A stretch of DNA of 32,886 nt, taken from positions 1-32,886 of the forward strand of contig JAISWA010000014.1 in assembly GCA_031271275.1 (NCBI GenBank). Reading direction: 5' to 3'. The notes beneath the pieces were generated by a model that searched no databases, had not been told where the DNA came from, and was given only the letters and a program-made list of their open reading frames with translations. Both the position numbers and the translations under genes were made by a program. Below, one piece after another: positions 24,692 through 32,886 of this stretch (position 1 is its first letter; each line of letters opens with the position of its first letter). This DNA is from Clostridiales bacterium (GTDB taxonomy: Bacteria; Bacillota; Clostridia; Lachnospirales; WQUN01).

Positions 24692-25654
24692 TTACCTCCC
24701 TTCCGTTACCTTGGAGGACGGCAGCCCCACCGCAAGGTACGCCAACAGCACAAACACAATAATCATCAGCGTATAAATCCAACTCATGGCGGCGGCGTAG
24801 TCAAAGCGCATGACCTTGCCGAAACCCATCTGCTGAATGGCGTACATGGTGACGTTGCCCGAGTTCTCCATGCCGTAAGTGATAAAGGAGTCCAACATCG
24901 TGTAAATCGTGTTCAGAAAAATGACCGGCGAAATAATGGGGAAAGTGATTTTCCAAAAAGATTCCCAACCGTTGGCGCCTTCAATTTTGGCTGCCTCGTA
25001 ATGGGAAGCGGGGATTTTCGCCAACCCGGAAAGGAACAGCAAAATCTGTACCCCCGCTTTGGAAACGTAATTGAAAATCTGGTTGACCAGTTTTGTCACA
25101 GCCTCCACAAAATCCGCGTTAAGGCCCCCCTGCAGCATAATGTCGCGCAGACTGGTCACTTTAAACGTAAAGGCGTTGCCCGAGTCCACGATGCTCGTAC
25201 TGGTGTAAAGCTCCCCGCCGGACATCCCCTGTTGGATTAAAAGATACATAACCCCCGTGGTCATGATAACCGGCAGGAAAAAAACCGCCCGGTAAACGTT
25301 GCGGCCCTTAAACTTACCGTGCAGCAGCGCCGCCACAAACAGGGAAAACACGGTGATCACAATAACGGCTGCGGCAGTGTCCAGGGCGGTGGTACGCAAT
25401 TTTTCCAAAAAACTGGCGTCCGCCAGAAGGAAGTAGCGGTAGTTCTCCCAAAAGTTGCGGGCATTGTCTATGCCGTTAATGCTGACGCTGAAACCCGAAT
25501 CAGAAATGGAAACCTCCGCGAAGGAAAAACGGATGCTCTCAATCATCGGCGCGATAAAAAACAGCAGCAGACCAATCACCCAGGGTAATATAAACAGGTA
25601 TCCGTTAACAGCCTCGCGCCCGCGCAGGGTTAATTTTTTCACGCCGTCACCCAC
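24692..25654 (-). CDS. Carbohydrate ABC transporter permease (MalF/UgpA type)
   Basis: Inner-membrane permease of 320 residues, first subunit of importer 2. NGYLFILPWVIGLLLFFIAP is the usual first helix; the EAA loop is HYEAAKIEGANGWESFWKIT. It has an unusually long insertion between the early helices (about 145-195, with GGELYTSTSIVDSGNAF and a hydrophilic helix) compared with a typical 290-300-residue subunit. Two GTG starts are possible, 25654 and 25642; the latter gives MKKLTLRGREAV and is about as likely. It lies 36 bases downstream of the DUF5696 gene. Confidence 0.9.
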   Translation of the reverse strand: MGDGVKKLTLRGREAVNGYLFILPWVIGLLLFFIAPMIESIRFSFAEVSISDSGFSVSINGIDNARNFWENYRYFLLADASFLEKLRTTALDTAAAVIVITVFSLFVAALLHGKFKGRNVYRAVFFLPVIMTTGVMYLLIQQGMSGGELYTSTSIVDSGNAFTFKVTSLRDIMLQGGLNADFVEAVTKLVNQIFNYVSKAGVQILLFLSGLAKIPASHYEAAKIEGANGWESFWKITFPIISPVIFLNTIYTMLDSFITYGMENSGNVTMYAIQQMGFGKVMRFDYAAAMSWIYTLMIIVFVLLAYLAVGLPSSKVTEGR

Positions 25655-25690
25655 TTTCGCTTCAAAGAATAAAACCTGTTACGGGAAACA

Positions 25691-27937
25691 TTATTCAATG
25701 ACCACATACCCCTTGGCAGGGATTATGCCGCCCCCGTATTCCGCTTCCTCGCCGCCGTAATTGCACACCACCGTCAGCCGCCCGCCGTATTCGGTGACGC
25801 TGATCGACCCTTCCCTTTTATGGGCGGTGACGGTCTCACCGGAAACTTTTGAAAGCACCGCGTTTATTTCCGCGTAATCCCGGGCGGCTTGCTCCGCCCA
25901 CCGCGCATAACCCGCGCTGAACAAATAATCGCTACGGGAGCCGATTAATTCGTCCTCGTTTTCAAACACCCAGGAGAACATGGGCGACGCGCCCGTCTCA
26001 AGGGCTTTGAGCTTCATTTCCCCGGGGTTGGAGGAAAGGTTGGCGGCGTTAAGCGCGTAGTTAACCCGCCCGTGGAACACAATCTGCCAGAAAGGAACTT
26101 CCCTGTCATAAATGTCCAACCCGCTTGAACGGGCGGGGGCGTCCACAATATGGTCGGCGTACACCGCCGCGTAGGCGTTGCCGCCGTTTAGCATCAAGGG
26201 TACGCCCCCGGTTTTCTCAAGTTGGGACGCGAACAGTTTGGCAACTTCGTCCCGTTTGATACCGTCGGACGCCAGTTCCGAATACAGCGTGTCGCCGATG
26301 GAATCCAACGCCGGGTACCCGTAACCGGCTTCGGAGAAATTCCCCCAGTATTTATCAAAAAATTTTTCAATACGCTGCGGGCGAACCAGATACCAAGGGT
26401 CGTACCGGCTGTCAGCCGACGAGTTCGCGAGGGAAAACGCGTACTGCTTCTGGGGCGTGCGGGCGATGGTTCTGAGGGCGTCAGACAAAACCCAAAAGCC
26501 GCCGCCTGTTTTGTAAGCGTTAAGCGGTTCGTAGGTCAGGAACAAACTCCCGCCGTTTGCCTCAAGGGTTGATTTAAGGGAGCGCAAACCCTTTTCGCCG
26601 CCCAGGGAAGCGAGGGGCTTCGGGTCGGTGGTCAGTTTGCCGAAGTAACCGTCCCGCTGCCAGTAGTTGTATTTAAGCTGTATGTTGCGAACGCCGAGGT
26701 CGGTCAGTTCGTTGACCGCCGCCTCCGCCTTTGAAAAGGAAGCCGTGGGGATTACCGTGTCGGCGGGGATGCCGAAGCGGGGTTTTGTTTTGACGATATG
26801 CCCGTACACGTCGAGATAAAAAGGGATGTCGGTGTTGGGCAAGGGCTGCCCCAAGCCGAGCGTATGGCGGTAGGCTTCCGCCATGTCCGTATAATCCGAC
26901 TTCCCGTGGGGCAGAAAGGTGTATTCAATTTTATAATTATTCGCGAGGTCGGGGTAAACTTCGGGGAAGCTCTCCTGCTTTTGCTCGAATCCCTTGGTCA
27001 GCATCCGGATGTCCGCCCAGTCGCGGTAAGCGTAAGTGGCGTAGGCCATGTTAAAGCCGCTGCCCATTCCCCCCGACTGGGCGTACAGCGTGGCGCGCGC
27101 CGCGCCGCCGGTTATCACCGCCAAATAGCCGTCGTCGTTAAGCTTTACGCCCCACAGGGGAAGGTTCACGGCTTCGGAAAGGGTCTTTTTGCTTTTGTAC
27201 TGTTCGGTGCTTGCGGCGGTGCGGTCGCCCGTGCCGGCGTTAAAGCCGTATACGTCGGCTTCCTCCAACTTGTCCGCGGAGGATTTGTTGTTGTTGAAAT
27301 CAATCAGCGCGCCCGCGCCGTCGGGAATCAGGATATACCCTTCGTCTTCGGGGGAGCCCGCGCCGAAGGAGGGCAAAATCGAAACGTTCGTCAGCCTGCT
27401 TGTGCCGTACTCAACCACTTCGCCGTTCAATAATTCCGCAGTCAGCCCGGTGTCGGTCAGGCTGTATTTTACGGGAACCATAATCTGCGGGCGTTGGAAG
27501 TCGTATACCATAATCAGCCCGTCGTCCGTCAGTTTGTAAGCCGCCGTACAGTTGGAGGCGAAGTCGGCGTAGCGGGTCTCCACCGGCGGGGCTTCCGGCT
27601 CGGTGTAGACATTGGCGTCGATTAACAGGCGGGAATTTAAAAGCTGCAGGTTAAACCCGGAACCCCAGTCGTTCTCCCTGCCTTCCGGGTTTGAGAACCA
27701 TGTGCGCCCGGAACGGGAATCTTCTATATAAAACTCGCCCGTGGAAAAATCCGCGTACAGGGTCAGCGCGCCTTTTTCCAAGGCTTTATGGAAACCTCCC
27801 CCGGCGGCTGCGGCTGCGCCGTCGGACTGCCTGACATACCCTGCGCTGTCGTCGGCTAAAACGGCGCGGCGCAGTACGACACCGGCGGAAACGGCAAAGC
27901 CGATTGCGAGAAGCGCAAATAAAAGTCGTTTCATCAT
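25691..27937 (-). CDS. DUF5696 exported protein next to sugar importers
   Basis: Protein of 748 residues matching what I know of the DUF5696 family, whose function is not established. An N-terminal hydrophobic signal (MMKRLLFALLAIGFAVSAGV) exports or anchors it. Next is a beta-rich part with YADFSTGEFYIEDSRSGRTW and the family-like GYILIPDGAGALIDFNNNK. A middle section with alternating beta/alpha segments (NIQLKYNYWQRDGYFG, LFLTYEPLNAY, GYGYPALDSIGDTLYSE, GVPLMLNGGNAYAAVY) looks like a TIM barrel. The C-terminal beta domain ends GGGIIPAKGYVVIE. This layout resembles a glycoside hydrolase, but catalytic residues cannot be assigned. Start chosen at ATG 27937 (AAAGGCGG upstream); the frame extends to a TTG at 27970. 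Confidence 0.82.
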   Translation of the reverse strand: MMKRLLFALLAIGFAVSAGVVLRRAVLADDSAGYVRQSDGAAAAAGGGFHKALEKGALTLYADFSTGEFYIEDSRSGRTWFSNPEGRENDWGSGFNLQLLNSRLLIDANVYTEPEAPPVETRYADFASNCTAAYKLTDDGLIMVYDFQRPQIMVPVKYSLTDTGLTAELLNGEVVEYGTSRLTNVSILPSFGAGSPEDEGYILIPDGAGALIDFNNNKSSADKLEEADVYGFNAGTGDRTAASTEQYKSKKTLSEAVNLPLWGVKLNDDGYLAVITGGAARATLYAQSGGMGSGFNMAYATYAYRDWADIRMLTKGFEQKQESFPEVYPDLANNYKIEYTFLPHGKSDYTDMAEAYRHTLGLGQPLPNTDIPFYLDVYGHIVKTKPRFGIPADTVIPTASFSKAEAAVNELTDLGVRNIQLKYNYWQRDGYFGKLTTDPKPLASLGGEKGLRSLKSTLEANGGSLFLTYEPLNAYKTGGGFWVLSDALRTIARTPQKQYAFSLANSSADSRYDPWYLVRPQRIEKFFDKYWGNFSEAGYGYPALDSIGDTLYSELASDGIKRDEVAKLFASQLEKTGGVPLMLNGGNAYAAVYADHIVDAPARSSGLDIYDREVPFWQIVFHGRVNYALNAANLSSNPGEMKLKALETGASPMFSWVFENEDELIGSRSDYLFSAGYARWAEQAARDYAEINAVLSKVSGETVTAHKREGSISVTEYGGRLTVVCNYGGEEAEYGGGIIPAKGYVVIE

Positions 27938-27966
27938 ATCGCCGCCTTTCCGGGGTTTTTGTTTCG

Positions 27967-30063
27967 TCAAATCCGGAACATCAGTTCGCTGAAAATGGTG
28001 TAGAAGAACATATAAAGCTGTTGGAACAGGCTGTACAGCAAAAAGATAAAGAACAGGATAGCCGCCGCCCCAACCGCCGTAAGCGCCACGTTGGCGACCA
28101 CTAGCTTAAAGCCGAGCCGGTGGGTCTGGAATATCCCCATCATCAACTCAACCGCCGACCAACCGATTCCAAACACGCTGATAAATTGCAGGAACACGCC
28201 CATCTCCGCCGAGACTAAATTAGACGCGGCGATAACCGCCAATTGGCACAGTATGTACGGCGCAAGGGAATATGCAAGCGTGATGAAAAGCTGCCGGAAG
28301 GTAGCCTCGCTTGGCAGCAGGGACGACACCGCGTAATTGGCGGCCAGTACCAACGCAAACCCGCCCGCCGTTACCATGAAAACGGAAACGACGGAAAATT
28401 TGTCCGGGTTGCTCGCGTTAAAAATAAACCCGGTCAACTGCGCGTTGAAAACCGCCGTCAGAAAAAACAGCCCCACCATGGCTGCCCCCAACGGGGCGGA
28501 ACCCTTTCCCGACCACTTTACCGCGTCAAACCCCGCCGCCGGGTTCTTCATACAGCTAAGGCAAAAACGCAGTTCCCTGACGCACCGGGTCAGGACGGTT
28601 TCTTTTTTTGCCCCGCCCCGTTCCGGTTTCGGGCGGAACCGCCGCCATAACTTCAGCATAAGCGGCGACAGCGCCAACAGCAGCGCCGCCGTAAAAAACC
28701 AACCGAAATTCCCGCGCATAAAAATCAGGCTCTGTTCCGAGAACGCGTCCGAATACCCCTGCCGGTCGCCCGCCAGTTTGAAGTAGTACAGGGATTGCCC
28801 GTAGTTTTCCAATTGGTAGTACGCCTTGCCCAGTCCGGTATACCCGAGCATGTAGTTGGCGTCGTCCCGCAGCACCCGCTCCCAAAGGCTGATATCCTCC
28901 TGATAGCGGCCCTCGTTGTACAGGCGCATGGCGTCGTGTACGCCCCTGCCGAACTCCGTCAGGGAAAACAGGGTGATACTGCGCTTGCTTTCGTCCAAAA
29001 CCCACAGCACGTCCCCCACGCTGATAATCGCCGAAGGCCGCGAAAACAAACCGAGCTGCGCGCCAATTCCGCCGAAGGCGAACATCAGCCGCCCGTTTTT
29101 GTCGCACTGGTAAATCACGCCGAGCACCGCGTCGCACATGGTCATAACCCCGTCGCCGTCTACGGTGACGTCGGTAAACGCCGCGTTTTGAAACCAGTTC
29201 ATACTGGTTTTGGGAAGGACGTTTACGCCGAGGGGGTTCAGCTTGCGCAAAAGCTGTTGGTTATTGGCGCGGTAAATATCCTGAGCGGTAAGCCCGCTTG
29301 TCACGTCGGCGGTAGTGGTGACGGTGGCGTAAATAAAATTTGTTTCATCTATGTAGAGGTTGGAGTATTCGATGGGGACAAAGTTTTCCATCTTGCGGCG
29401 GGCTTCCTGTGTGACGATTTTTTTCCACGCTTGCAGCGCCAACCGCCCCAAGGTCATTTCCACATGGTTGGCTCCGTAGTAATTGATAAAGCTTCCGTCG
29501 GCGTCCAGGCAGTAAATCCCCTCGAACACGCCAAACGCCTGCACATACATTTTCCCGTAACTGTCCACGACTATTTTGGACGGCCGGTAGTTGGTTTCGC
29601 GGGTAATCAAATCCGACTGGGGCGCTCCGAAAATATTTTCAATGCGGCCCCCGCTGTCGGACTTGATAACCGCGCCGCCGTCAAAGTCGCAGACATACAG
29701 GTCGCCGCCCGGCGTGACGTAAATGCCGGTAAGCCCCGCGGGGGCGTAAGGTTCGCCGTTTAAGGTAAACTGGATTGCGCGGATGATTTCAGCCTGTTCG
29801 TTCAGCACCCAAACGCCGGAGGTTCCCACCAGGTAAATTTCATTTTTGCCCGCGTGATAAAAAAGGTCGCGGGGGTTTTCAAAACCGGTCACGGCGCGGG
29901 CGGGCAGGTAACCGTTCGGCGAGGGGACGGCGTTGCCCCATTTGTCCACGTTGTAGGTGGCGTAGGGCGCTTCGGTCATACGAGAGGAGGCGGGAACCGT
30001 TTGGCAGAAAAACAGCATAAATACAAACGCCAACGCCGGTACTTTGAACCATTTACCTTTCAC
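27967..30063 (-). CDS. NHL-propeller/TPR/Yip1 membrane protein
   Basis: Three-part protein of 698 residues. A signal peptide (1-25) is followed by an NHL-like beta-propeller (about 50-390; blades such as ENPRDLFYHAGKNEIYLVGT, GIYVTPGGDLYVCDFDGGAV, RPSKIVVDSYGKMYVQAFG, FSRPSAIISVGDVLWVLDES). Next is a TPR-like pair (about 400-455: YNEGRYQEDISLWERVLRDD and YTGLGKAYYQLENYGQSLYY). A membrane helix (FFTAALLLALSPLMLKLW), a basic Cys-containing loop and a Yip1-type domain of about five helices complete it. Predicted topology puts the propeller outside the cell. It starts with GTG after AGGAGG. It sits between the importer 3 permeases and DUF5696. Function unknown; a role in surface sensing or transporter control is inference. 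Confidence 0.85.
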   Translation of the reverse strand: MKGKWFKVPALAFVFMLFFCQTVPASSRMTEAPYATYNVDKWGNAVPSPNGYLPARAVTGFENPRDLFYHAGKNEIYLVGTSGVWVLNEQAEIIRAIQFTLNGEPYAPAGLTGIYVTPGGDLYVCDFDGGAVIKSDSGGRIENIFGAPQSDLITRETNYRPSKIVVDSYGKMYVQAFGVFEGIYCLDADGSFINYYGANHVEMTLGRLALQAWKKIVTQEARRKMENFVPIEYSNLYIDETNFIYATVTTTADVTSGLTAQDIYRANNQQLLRKLNPLGVNVLPKTSMNWFQNAAFTDVTVDGDGVMTMCDAVLGVIYQCDKNGRLMFAFGGIGAQLGLFSRPSAIISVGDVLWVLDESKRSITLFSLTEFGRGVHDAMRLYNEGRYQEDISLWERVLRDDANYMLGYTGLGKAYYQLENYGQSLYYFKLAGDRQGYSDAFSEQSLIFMRGNFGWFFTAALLLALSPLMLKLWRRFRPKPERGGAKKETVLTRCVRELRFCLSCMKNPAAGFDAVKWSGKGSAPLGAAMVGLFFLTAVFNAQLTGFIFNASNPDKFSVVSVFMVTAGGFALVLAANYAVSSLLPSEATFRQLFITLAYSLAPYILCQLAVIAASNLVSAEMGVFLQFISVFGIGWSAVELMMGIFQTHRLGFKLVVANVALTAVGAAAILFFIFLLYSLFQQLYMFFYTIFSELMFRI

Positions 30064-30113
30064 CGCTCCGCCTCCTTCCTTAAAAAATTGCTCCGCCCGG
30101 CTTTTGCGCCGCG

Positions 30114-30983
30114 TTACTTAATCCCCGAATGCGCCATCGTTTCCATGACCGACGACTGGGAAATAACAAACACCAAATACGGCGGTATCATCATCAGCAG
30201 CGCGACTACCGCCCCCGCCCCCGCCCTGGCGATACCCGCCGAGGCAATTTGGGAAAGCACCGCCGAAAGGGACTTCATCCCTTCGTCATAGATATATTCC
30301 GCGCCGCTCATGTTCCAAAACTGCGTAAAGGTAAAAATAATCAGCGTAAGCCACGCCGGGCGCGTCATGGGCATAATCAGCCGGAAAAAAATATAATACT
30401 CGCTGCCGCCGTCAATCCTCGCCGCTTCAATCATGGAATCGGGAACCCCCAACATAAACTGCCGCATCAGGAAAACCCCGAAGGAACCGGAAAGCACCGG
30501 GACGATCATCGCGGCATAGGTGTTGACCATGCCGAGGGCGTTCATAATGACGTACTGGGGTATGCGCGTGACTTCGGGCCTGAACATAATCGCCAACACT
30601 ACCACCCAGTACACCGCGTCAAGGGTTTTGCTTTTATATTTCGCGAGGGGGTACGCCGCCATCGACGCCACAAAAACATACAGGGCAGTCCCGAATACCG
30701 AAACAAAAATATTGTTAAAGATGTACCGCTCAAGCGGAACCCACATTTCCTGGGCGATTTCAAAAAGCATCGTAAAGTTTTCAAGGCTCGGCTCCCGCAC
30801 AAAAAAGCGCGGCGGCCAGTAAAAAATTTCGTGCAGCGGCTTAAAGGCCGTCACCACCGTGTACAGCACGGGCAATGCCATAAACGCGCCCACCAACCCA
30901 AGGAACAGTATGATGGTAACGGTTCCCCCGGTGCTGCGTGAAAGGGTCACGCCGCTTTTTCCTTTTTTTCTTATATGCGGCAA
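30114..30983 (-). CDS. Carbohydrate ABC transporter permease (MalG type)
   Basis: Inner-membrane permease of 289 residues, second subunit of importer 3. Helix 1 IILFLGLVGAFMALPVLYTV is followed by TAFKPLHEIFYWPPRFFV, the usual MalG-type pattern; the EAA loop is MIEAARIDGGSEYYIFFRLI, then MPMTRPAWLTL. The start is a TTG at 30983; its ribosome binding site GGGGAG is shared with the last codons of the upstream permease, whose stop is five bases before the TTG. No better start is available. Confidence 0.92.
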   Translation of the reverse strand: MPHIRKKGKSGVTLSRSTGGTVTIILFLGLVGAFMALPVLYTVVTAFKPLHEIFYWPPRFFVREPSLENFTMLFEIAQEMWVPLERYIFNNIFVSVFGTALYVFVASMAAYPLAKYKSKTLDAVYWVVVLAIMFRPEVTRIPQYVIMNALGMVNTYAAMIVPVLSGSFGVFLMRQFMLGVPDSMIEAARIDGGSEYYIFFRLIMPMTRPAWLTLIIFTFTQFWNMSGAEYIYDEGMKSLSAVLSQIASAGIARAGAGAVVALLMMIPPYLVFVISQSSVMETMAHSGIK

Positions 30984-30988
30984 GTTTT

Positions 30989-31888
30989 TTACTCCCCTTT
31001 CTCGCGAAGGGCGTTGTTAACGGCGGTCCATATCGCCATCATAACCGCGAATAAAACCACCGCCACCGCGGATGCGTACCCAAGCTCAAAGCGTATGGAG
31101 CCTACGTCCATAATGTGCAGCACGACCGTGTGGGCAGCGTAGTCCGTACTGGGGAACCCGGTCAGGTTCATCGCCTCGTAGCCCACCGCGAAGGAAGTGG
31201 AGATTGTCATGACCGCGCCGAACAAAAGCTGAGGCTTCATTTGCGGAAGGGTGATGTACCAGAGTTCCTGAAAACGGTTGCGTATTCCGTCTATAGCCCC
31301 GGCTTCGTAAACCTGATGGTCCTTGTTTTGAAGCCCTGCCACAAACGCGAGGAACCCCGCGCCCATGGACAGCCAAAGGATAACCACGGTAACGACGCCG
31401 ATGGCGGTTTTCGGGTCGGTCAGCCATTGGACAGGCGCGGCAATCAGCCCTGCGCGGTACAAGACGCTGTTTAAAAACCCCACCGAGTCGCCGGAAAAAA
31501 TGTATACCCAAATGAAATAAACATTGCCCGCAAGGTTGGGCCCGTAAAATATCACAGTAAGAAAAGACCGGACGCCCCGGGGGAACTCGTTAATCAGCCA
31601 CGCGAAAATAAAACTCAGGGCGTAGCCCACAGGCCCGGTAATTAAGGCGAACACCAAAGTGTTGCGTATGGCGATCAGGAAAACGTCGTCGTCGAAAAAC
31701 ATCCGGACATAATTGTCAAACCCCGCCCACTCGGGCGGCTCGAACATGTTGTAACTGGTAAAACTTAATACCACGGAGGAAATAATAGGCGTAACGGTAA
31801 AGACGGTGAACAAAATCACAAAGGGCGCCATAAATACGAGCATGGGCGCGCGCGTGCTGTTTAAGGCGCGTCTTTTCGCTTTTTTCAT
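30989..31888 (-). CDS. Carbohydrate ABC transporter permease (MalF type)
   Basis: Inner-membrane permease, first subunit of importer 3, 299 residues from the ATG at 31888. This start is preferred over the GTG three codons earlier because GGGGGTGAG lies at good distance from it. First helix PMLVFMAPFVILFTVFTVTP; EAA loop VYEAGAIDGIRNRFQELWYI then TLPQMKP. The loop has Gly in place of the second Ala of EAA (EAG), a common variant. It follows the binding-protein gene by about 50 bases. Confidence 0.92.
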   Translation of the reverse strand: MKKAKRRALNSTRAPMLVFMAPFVILFTVFTVTPIISSVVLSFTSYNMFEPPEWAGFDNYVRMFFDDDVFLIAIRNTLVFALITGPVGYALSFIFAWLINEFPRGVRSFLTVIFYGPNLAGNVYFIWVYIFSGDSVGFLNSVLYRAGLIAAPVQWLTDPKTAIGVVTVVILWLSMGAGFLAFVAGLQNKDHQVYEAGAIDGIRNRFQELWYITLPQMKPQLLFGAVMTISTSFAVGYEAMNLTGFPSTDYAAHTVVLHIMDVGSIRFELGYASAVAVVLFAVMMAIWTAVNNALREKGE

Positions 31889-31941
31889 CCGTCTCACCCC
31901 CGGTAATGGCTTATACTTATCTTTGTTACCTCAGTGGAAAA

Positions 31942-32886
31942 TTAGTACAAGTCAAACTCTATCCGTTTCCTTGTAATCTCTTTGTTTATTTCCTTATTGT
32001 ATTTGTACAGGGTTTCCCGCTCGTTTGCGTTTCCGTAAATCACCGAGCGGAACGCGAAGGAAATATTCCGCCCCACATAGTAGCCGCCGGGTATCTGCGG
32101 CGCTTCCACCACCTGCTTCCATTGCTCCGTCAGCGCGTCCGTCTGCCGGGGTTCCCACGGCAGGCGCTCAAAGGCTTCCACGTTCGCGGTGGGGTAACGC
32201 GCCGCCGCGCCCATCAAATTCTCAAGCTCAAGGCCGAACTGCGCCTGGGCATCCGCCGACACCCACCACGACAGGAAATCAAAAACATTTTGGTATTGGA
32301 TAGTATCGTCTTTCGCCACCATCACGCAGCCGGTTCCCGTCGCCGTTTCGGCGTTGCTGACCGTGCCGTCCGCATACACCGTCCCGGGTACCGGCGCGAA
32401 GTCCCACAGCCCTTTTATTTCCGGAGCGGCTCCCGCGAGATAATTGCATTGGGTGTAGGGGACGATGGCCATGGGCATTTCCCCGGAACGGAAGCGGTTA
32501 AAGAAATCAAACACCAACGGCAGGCTGTACTTGGCGTAAAGCCCCGTCCATTGCTCAAAGGCCGCCAACGCTTCCGGCTCGTCAAACGCCGTGCTGCTTA
32601 AATTCGCGGAATACAGGGACGCGCCTTTCTGATACAGCAGCGCCTCAAACATCCGCTGGCTTTCGGGAATGCCGGTCAGCAGGTTGTTCCGTTGAAGCAC
32701 GGAGAGTACGTAATAAAATTCCGCCCAGGTTTTCGGCGGGGTCAGGCCCAGTTCCTCAAAAACATCCGTCCGGTAGAACAGCATGTCAAAGCTTTGCGTT
32801 TCCGGTAAGGCGTAGGTGCCGCCCTCGTATTGGTAAGGGGTCAGCGCCCCCGGCATAAAATTATCCGCGGCGGATTCAAAACCCTC
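31942..32886 (-). CDS. Extracellular solute-binding protein, 5' end beyond window
   Basis: C-terminal part (about 314 residues seen) of the binding protein of importer 3. The frame stays open to the right edge (last visible codons EGFESAADNF before MPGAL), so the Met at 32856 is internal and the signal peptide is outside the window. Family 1 features are GGTYALPETQSFDMLFYRTD, VFEELGLTPPKTWAEFYYVL, GEMPMAIVPYTQCNYLAG, and a C-terminal helix region with INKEITRKRIEFDLY. It heads the minus-strand block as seen here; the promoter lies further right. Confidence 0.92.
   Translation of the reverse strand, partial: EGFESAADNFMPGALTPYQYEGGTYALPETQSFDMLFYRTDVFEELGLTPPKTWAEFYYVLSVLQRNNLLTGIPESQRMFEALLYQKGASLYSANLSSTAFDEPEALAAFEQWTGLYAKYSLPLVFDFFNRFRSGEMPMAIVPYTQCNYLAGAAPEIKGLWDFAPVPGTVYADGTVSNAETATGTGCVMVAKDDTIQYQNVFDFLSWWVSADAQAQFGLELENLMGAAARYPTANVEAFERLPWEPRQTDALTEQWKQVVEAPQIPGGYYVGRNISFAFRSVIYGNANERETLYKYNKEINKEITRKRIEFDLY

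Noticed and set aside
28795..29763. 322-codon open frame on the + strand inside the Yip1/NHL gene
   Set aside because: Antisense shadow; no ribosome binding site or recognisable motif, and the minus-strand protein has clear signal, propeller and membrane segments.
30129..30941. 270-codon + strand frame inside the importer 3 permease
   Set aside because: His/Arg/Asn-rich translation typical of the reverse complement of membrane-protein codons.
32854..32856. Met codon as start of the last solute-binding protein
   Set aside because: The frame is open to the window edge and the sequence before and after the Met is mid-domain; no signal peptide follows it.
1..32886. CRISPR array, defence genes, phage genes or biosynthetic cluster
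   Set aside because: No regularly spaced repeats, Cas, integrase, structural phage or synthase genes are visible; every sizeable frame with protein-like features belongs to housekeeping, sugar transport or sugar metabolism.

Overview
The window looks like chromosomal DNA of an uncultured Clostridia-type Firmicute. The evidence is the gene order yicC-remA-gmk-rpoZ-priA-def-fmt, Gram-positive-style AGGAGG ribosome binding sites, frequent GTG/TTG starts, lipoprotein-type solute-binding proteins with no outer-membrane genes, and several LplB/YtcP-type sugar permeases. Base composition is moderately GC-rich. I cannot name a genus. Both edges cut a gene: a D-Ala-D-Ala carboxypeptidase on the left and a solute-binding protein on the right.

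Left part (1-10.1 kb, mostly + strand) is housekeeping. A 5'-truncated penicillin-binding carboxypeptidase is followed by an OmpR-type response regulator. Next comes a histidine kinase that seems to have lost its whole membrane sensor half. A convergent GNAT acetyltransferase has a recognisable promoter. Then a tight run follows: yicC, remA, gmk, rpoZ (with a long acidic tail), priA, def, fmt and a class II fructose-bisphosphate aldolase. Several junctions overlap (yicC/remA, rpoZ/priA, def/fmt). coaBC, which often lies between rpoZ and priA, is absent. Fmt has Cys where the family's catalytic Asn is expected.

Middle (10.1-13.3 kb): a long imperfect inverted repeat lies between the convergent aldolase and nitroreductase genes. 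It is followed by a nitroreductase and a DUF2461 protein (both - strand), and a xylulokinase (+) with its own sigma-A-like promoter.

Right part (13.3-32.9 kb) is one co-directional minus-strand block of 14 genes devoted to sugar capture. In transcription order (right to left) it reads: solute-binding protein (partial), permease, permease, NHL-propeller/TPR/Yip1 membrane protein, DUF5696 exported protein, permease, permease, solute-binding lipoprotein, nucleoside hydrolase, second solute-binding lipoprotein, LplB-type permease, YtcP-type permease, a secreted protein made of two copies of one domain, an intrinsic terminator, and a cytoplasmic GH38 alpha-mannosidase. There are three permease pairs and three binding proteins but no ATPase gene, so a shared ATPase elsewhere (MsmK/MsmX type) is expected. 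My inference is that the block imports glycans or glycosides, possibly mannose-containing, and cleaves them inside the cell. The nucleoside hydrolase hints that one importer may handle ribosides. The least understood parts are the Yip1/NHL + DUF5696 pair sandwiched between two permease pairs, the duplicated-domain secreted protein, and the terminator placed immediately before the mannosidase start. No tRNA, rRNA, CRISPR array or transposase was seen, and there is no gene-free gap longer than about 210 bases.
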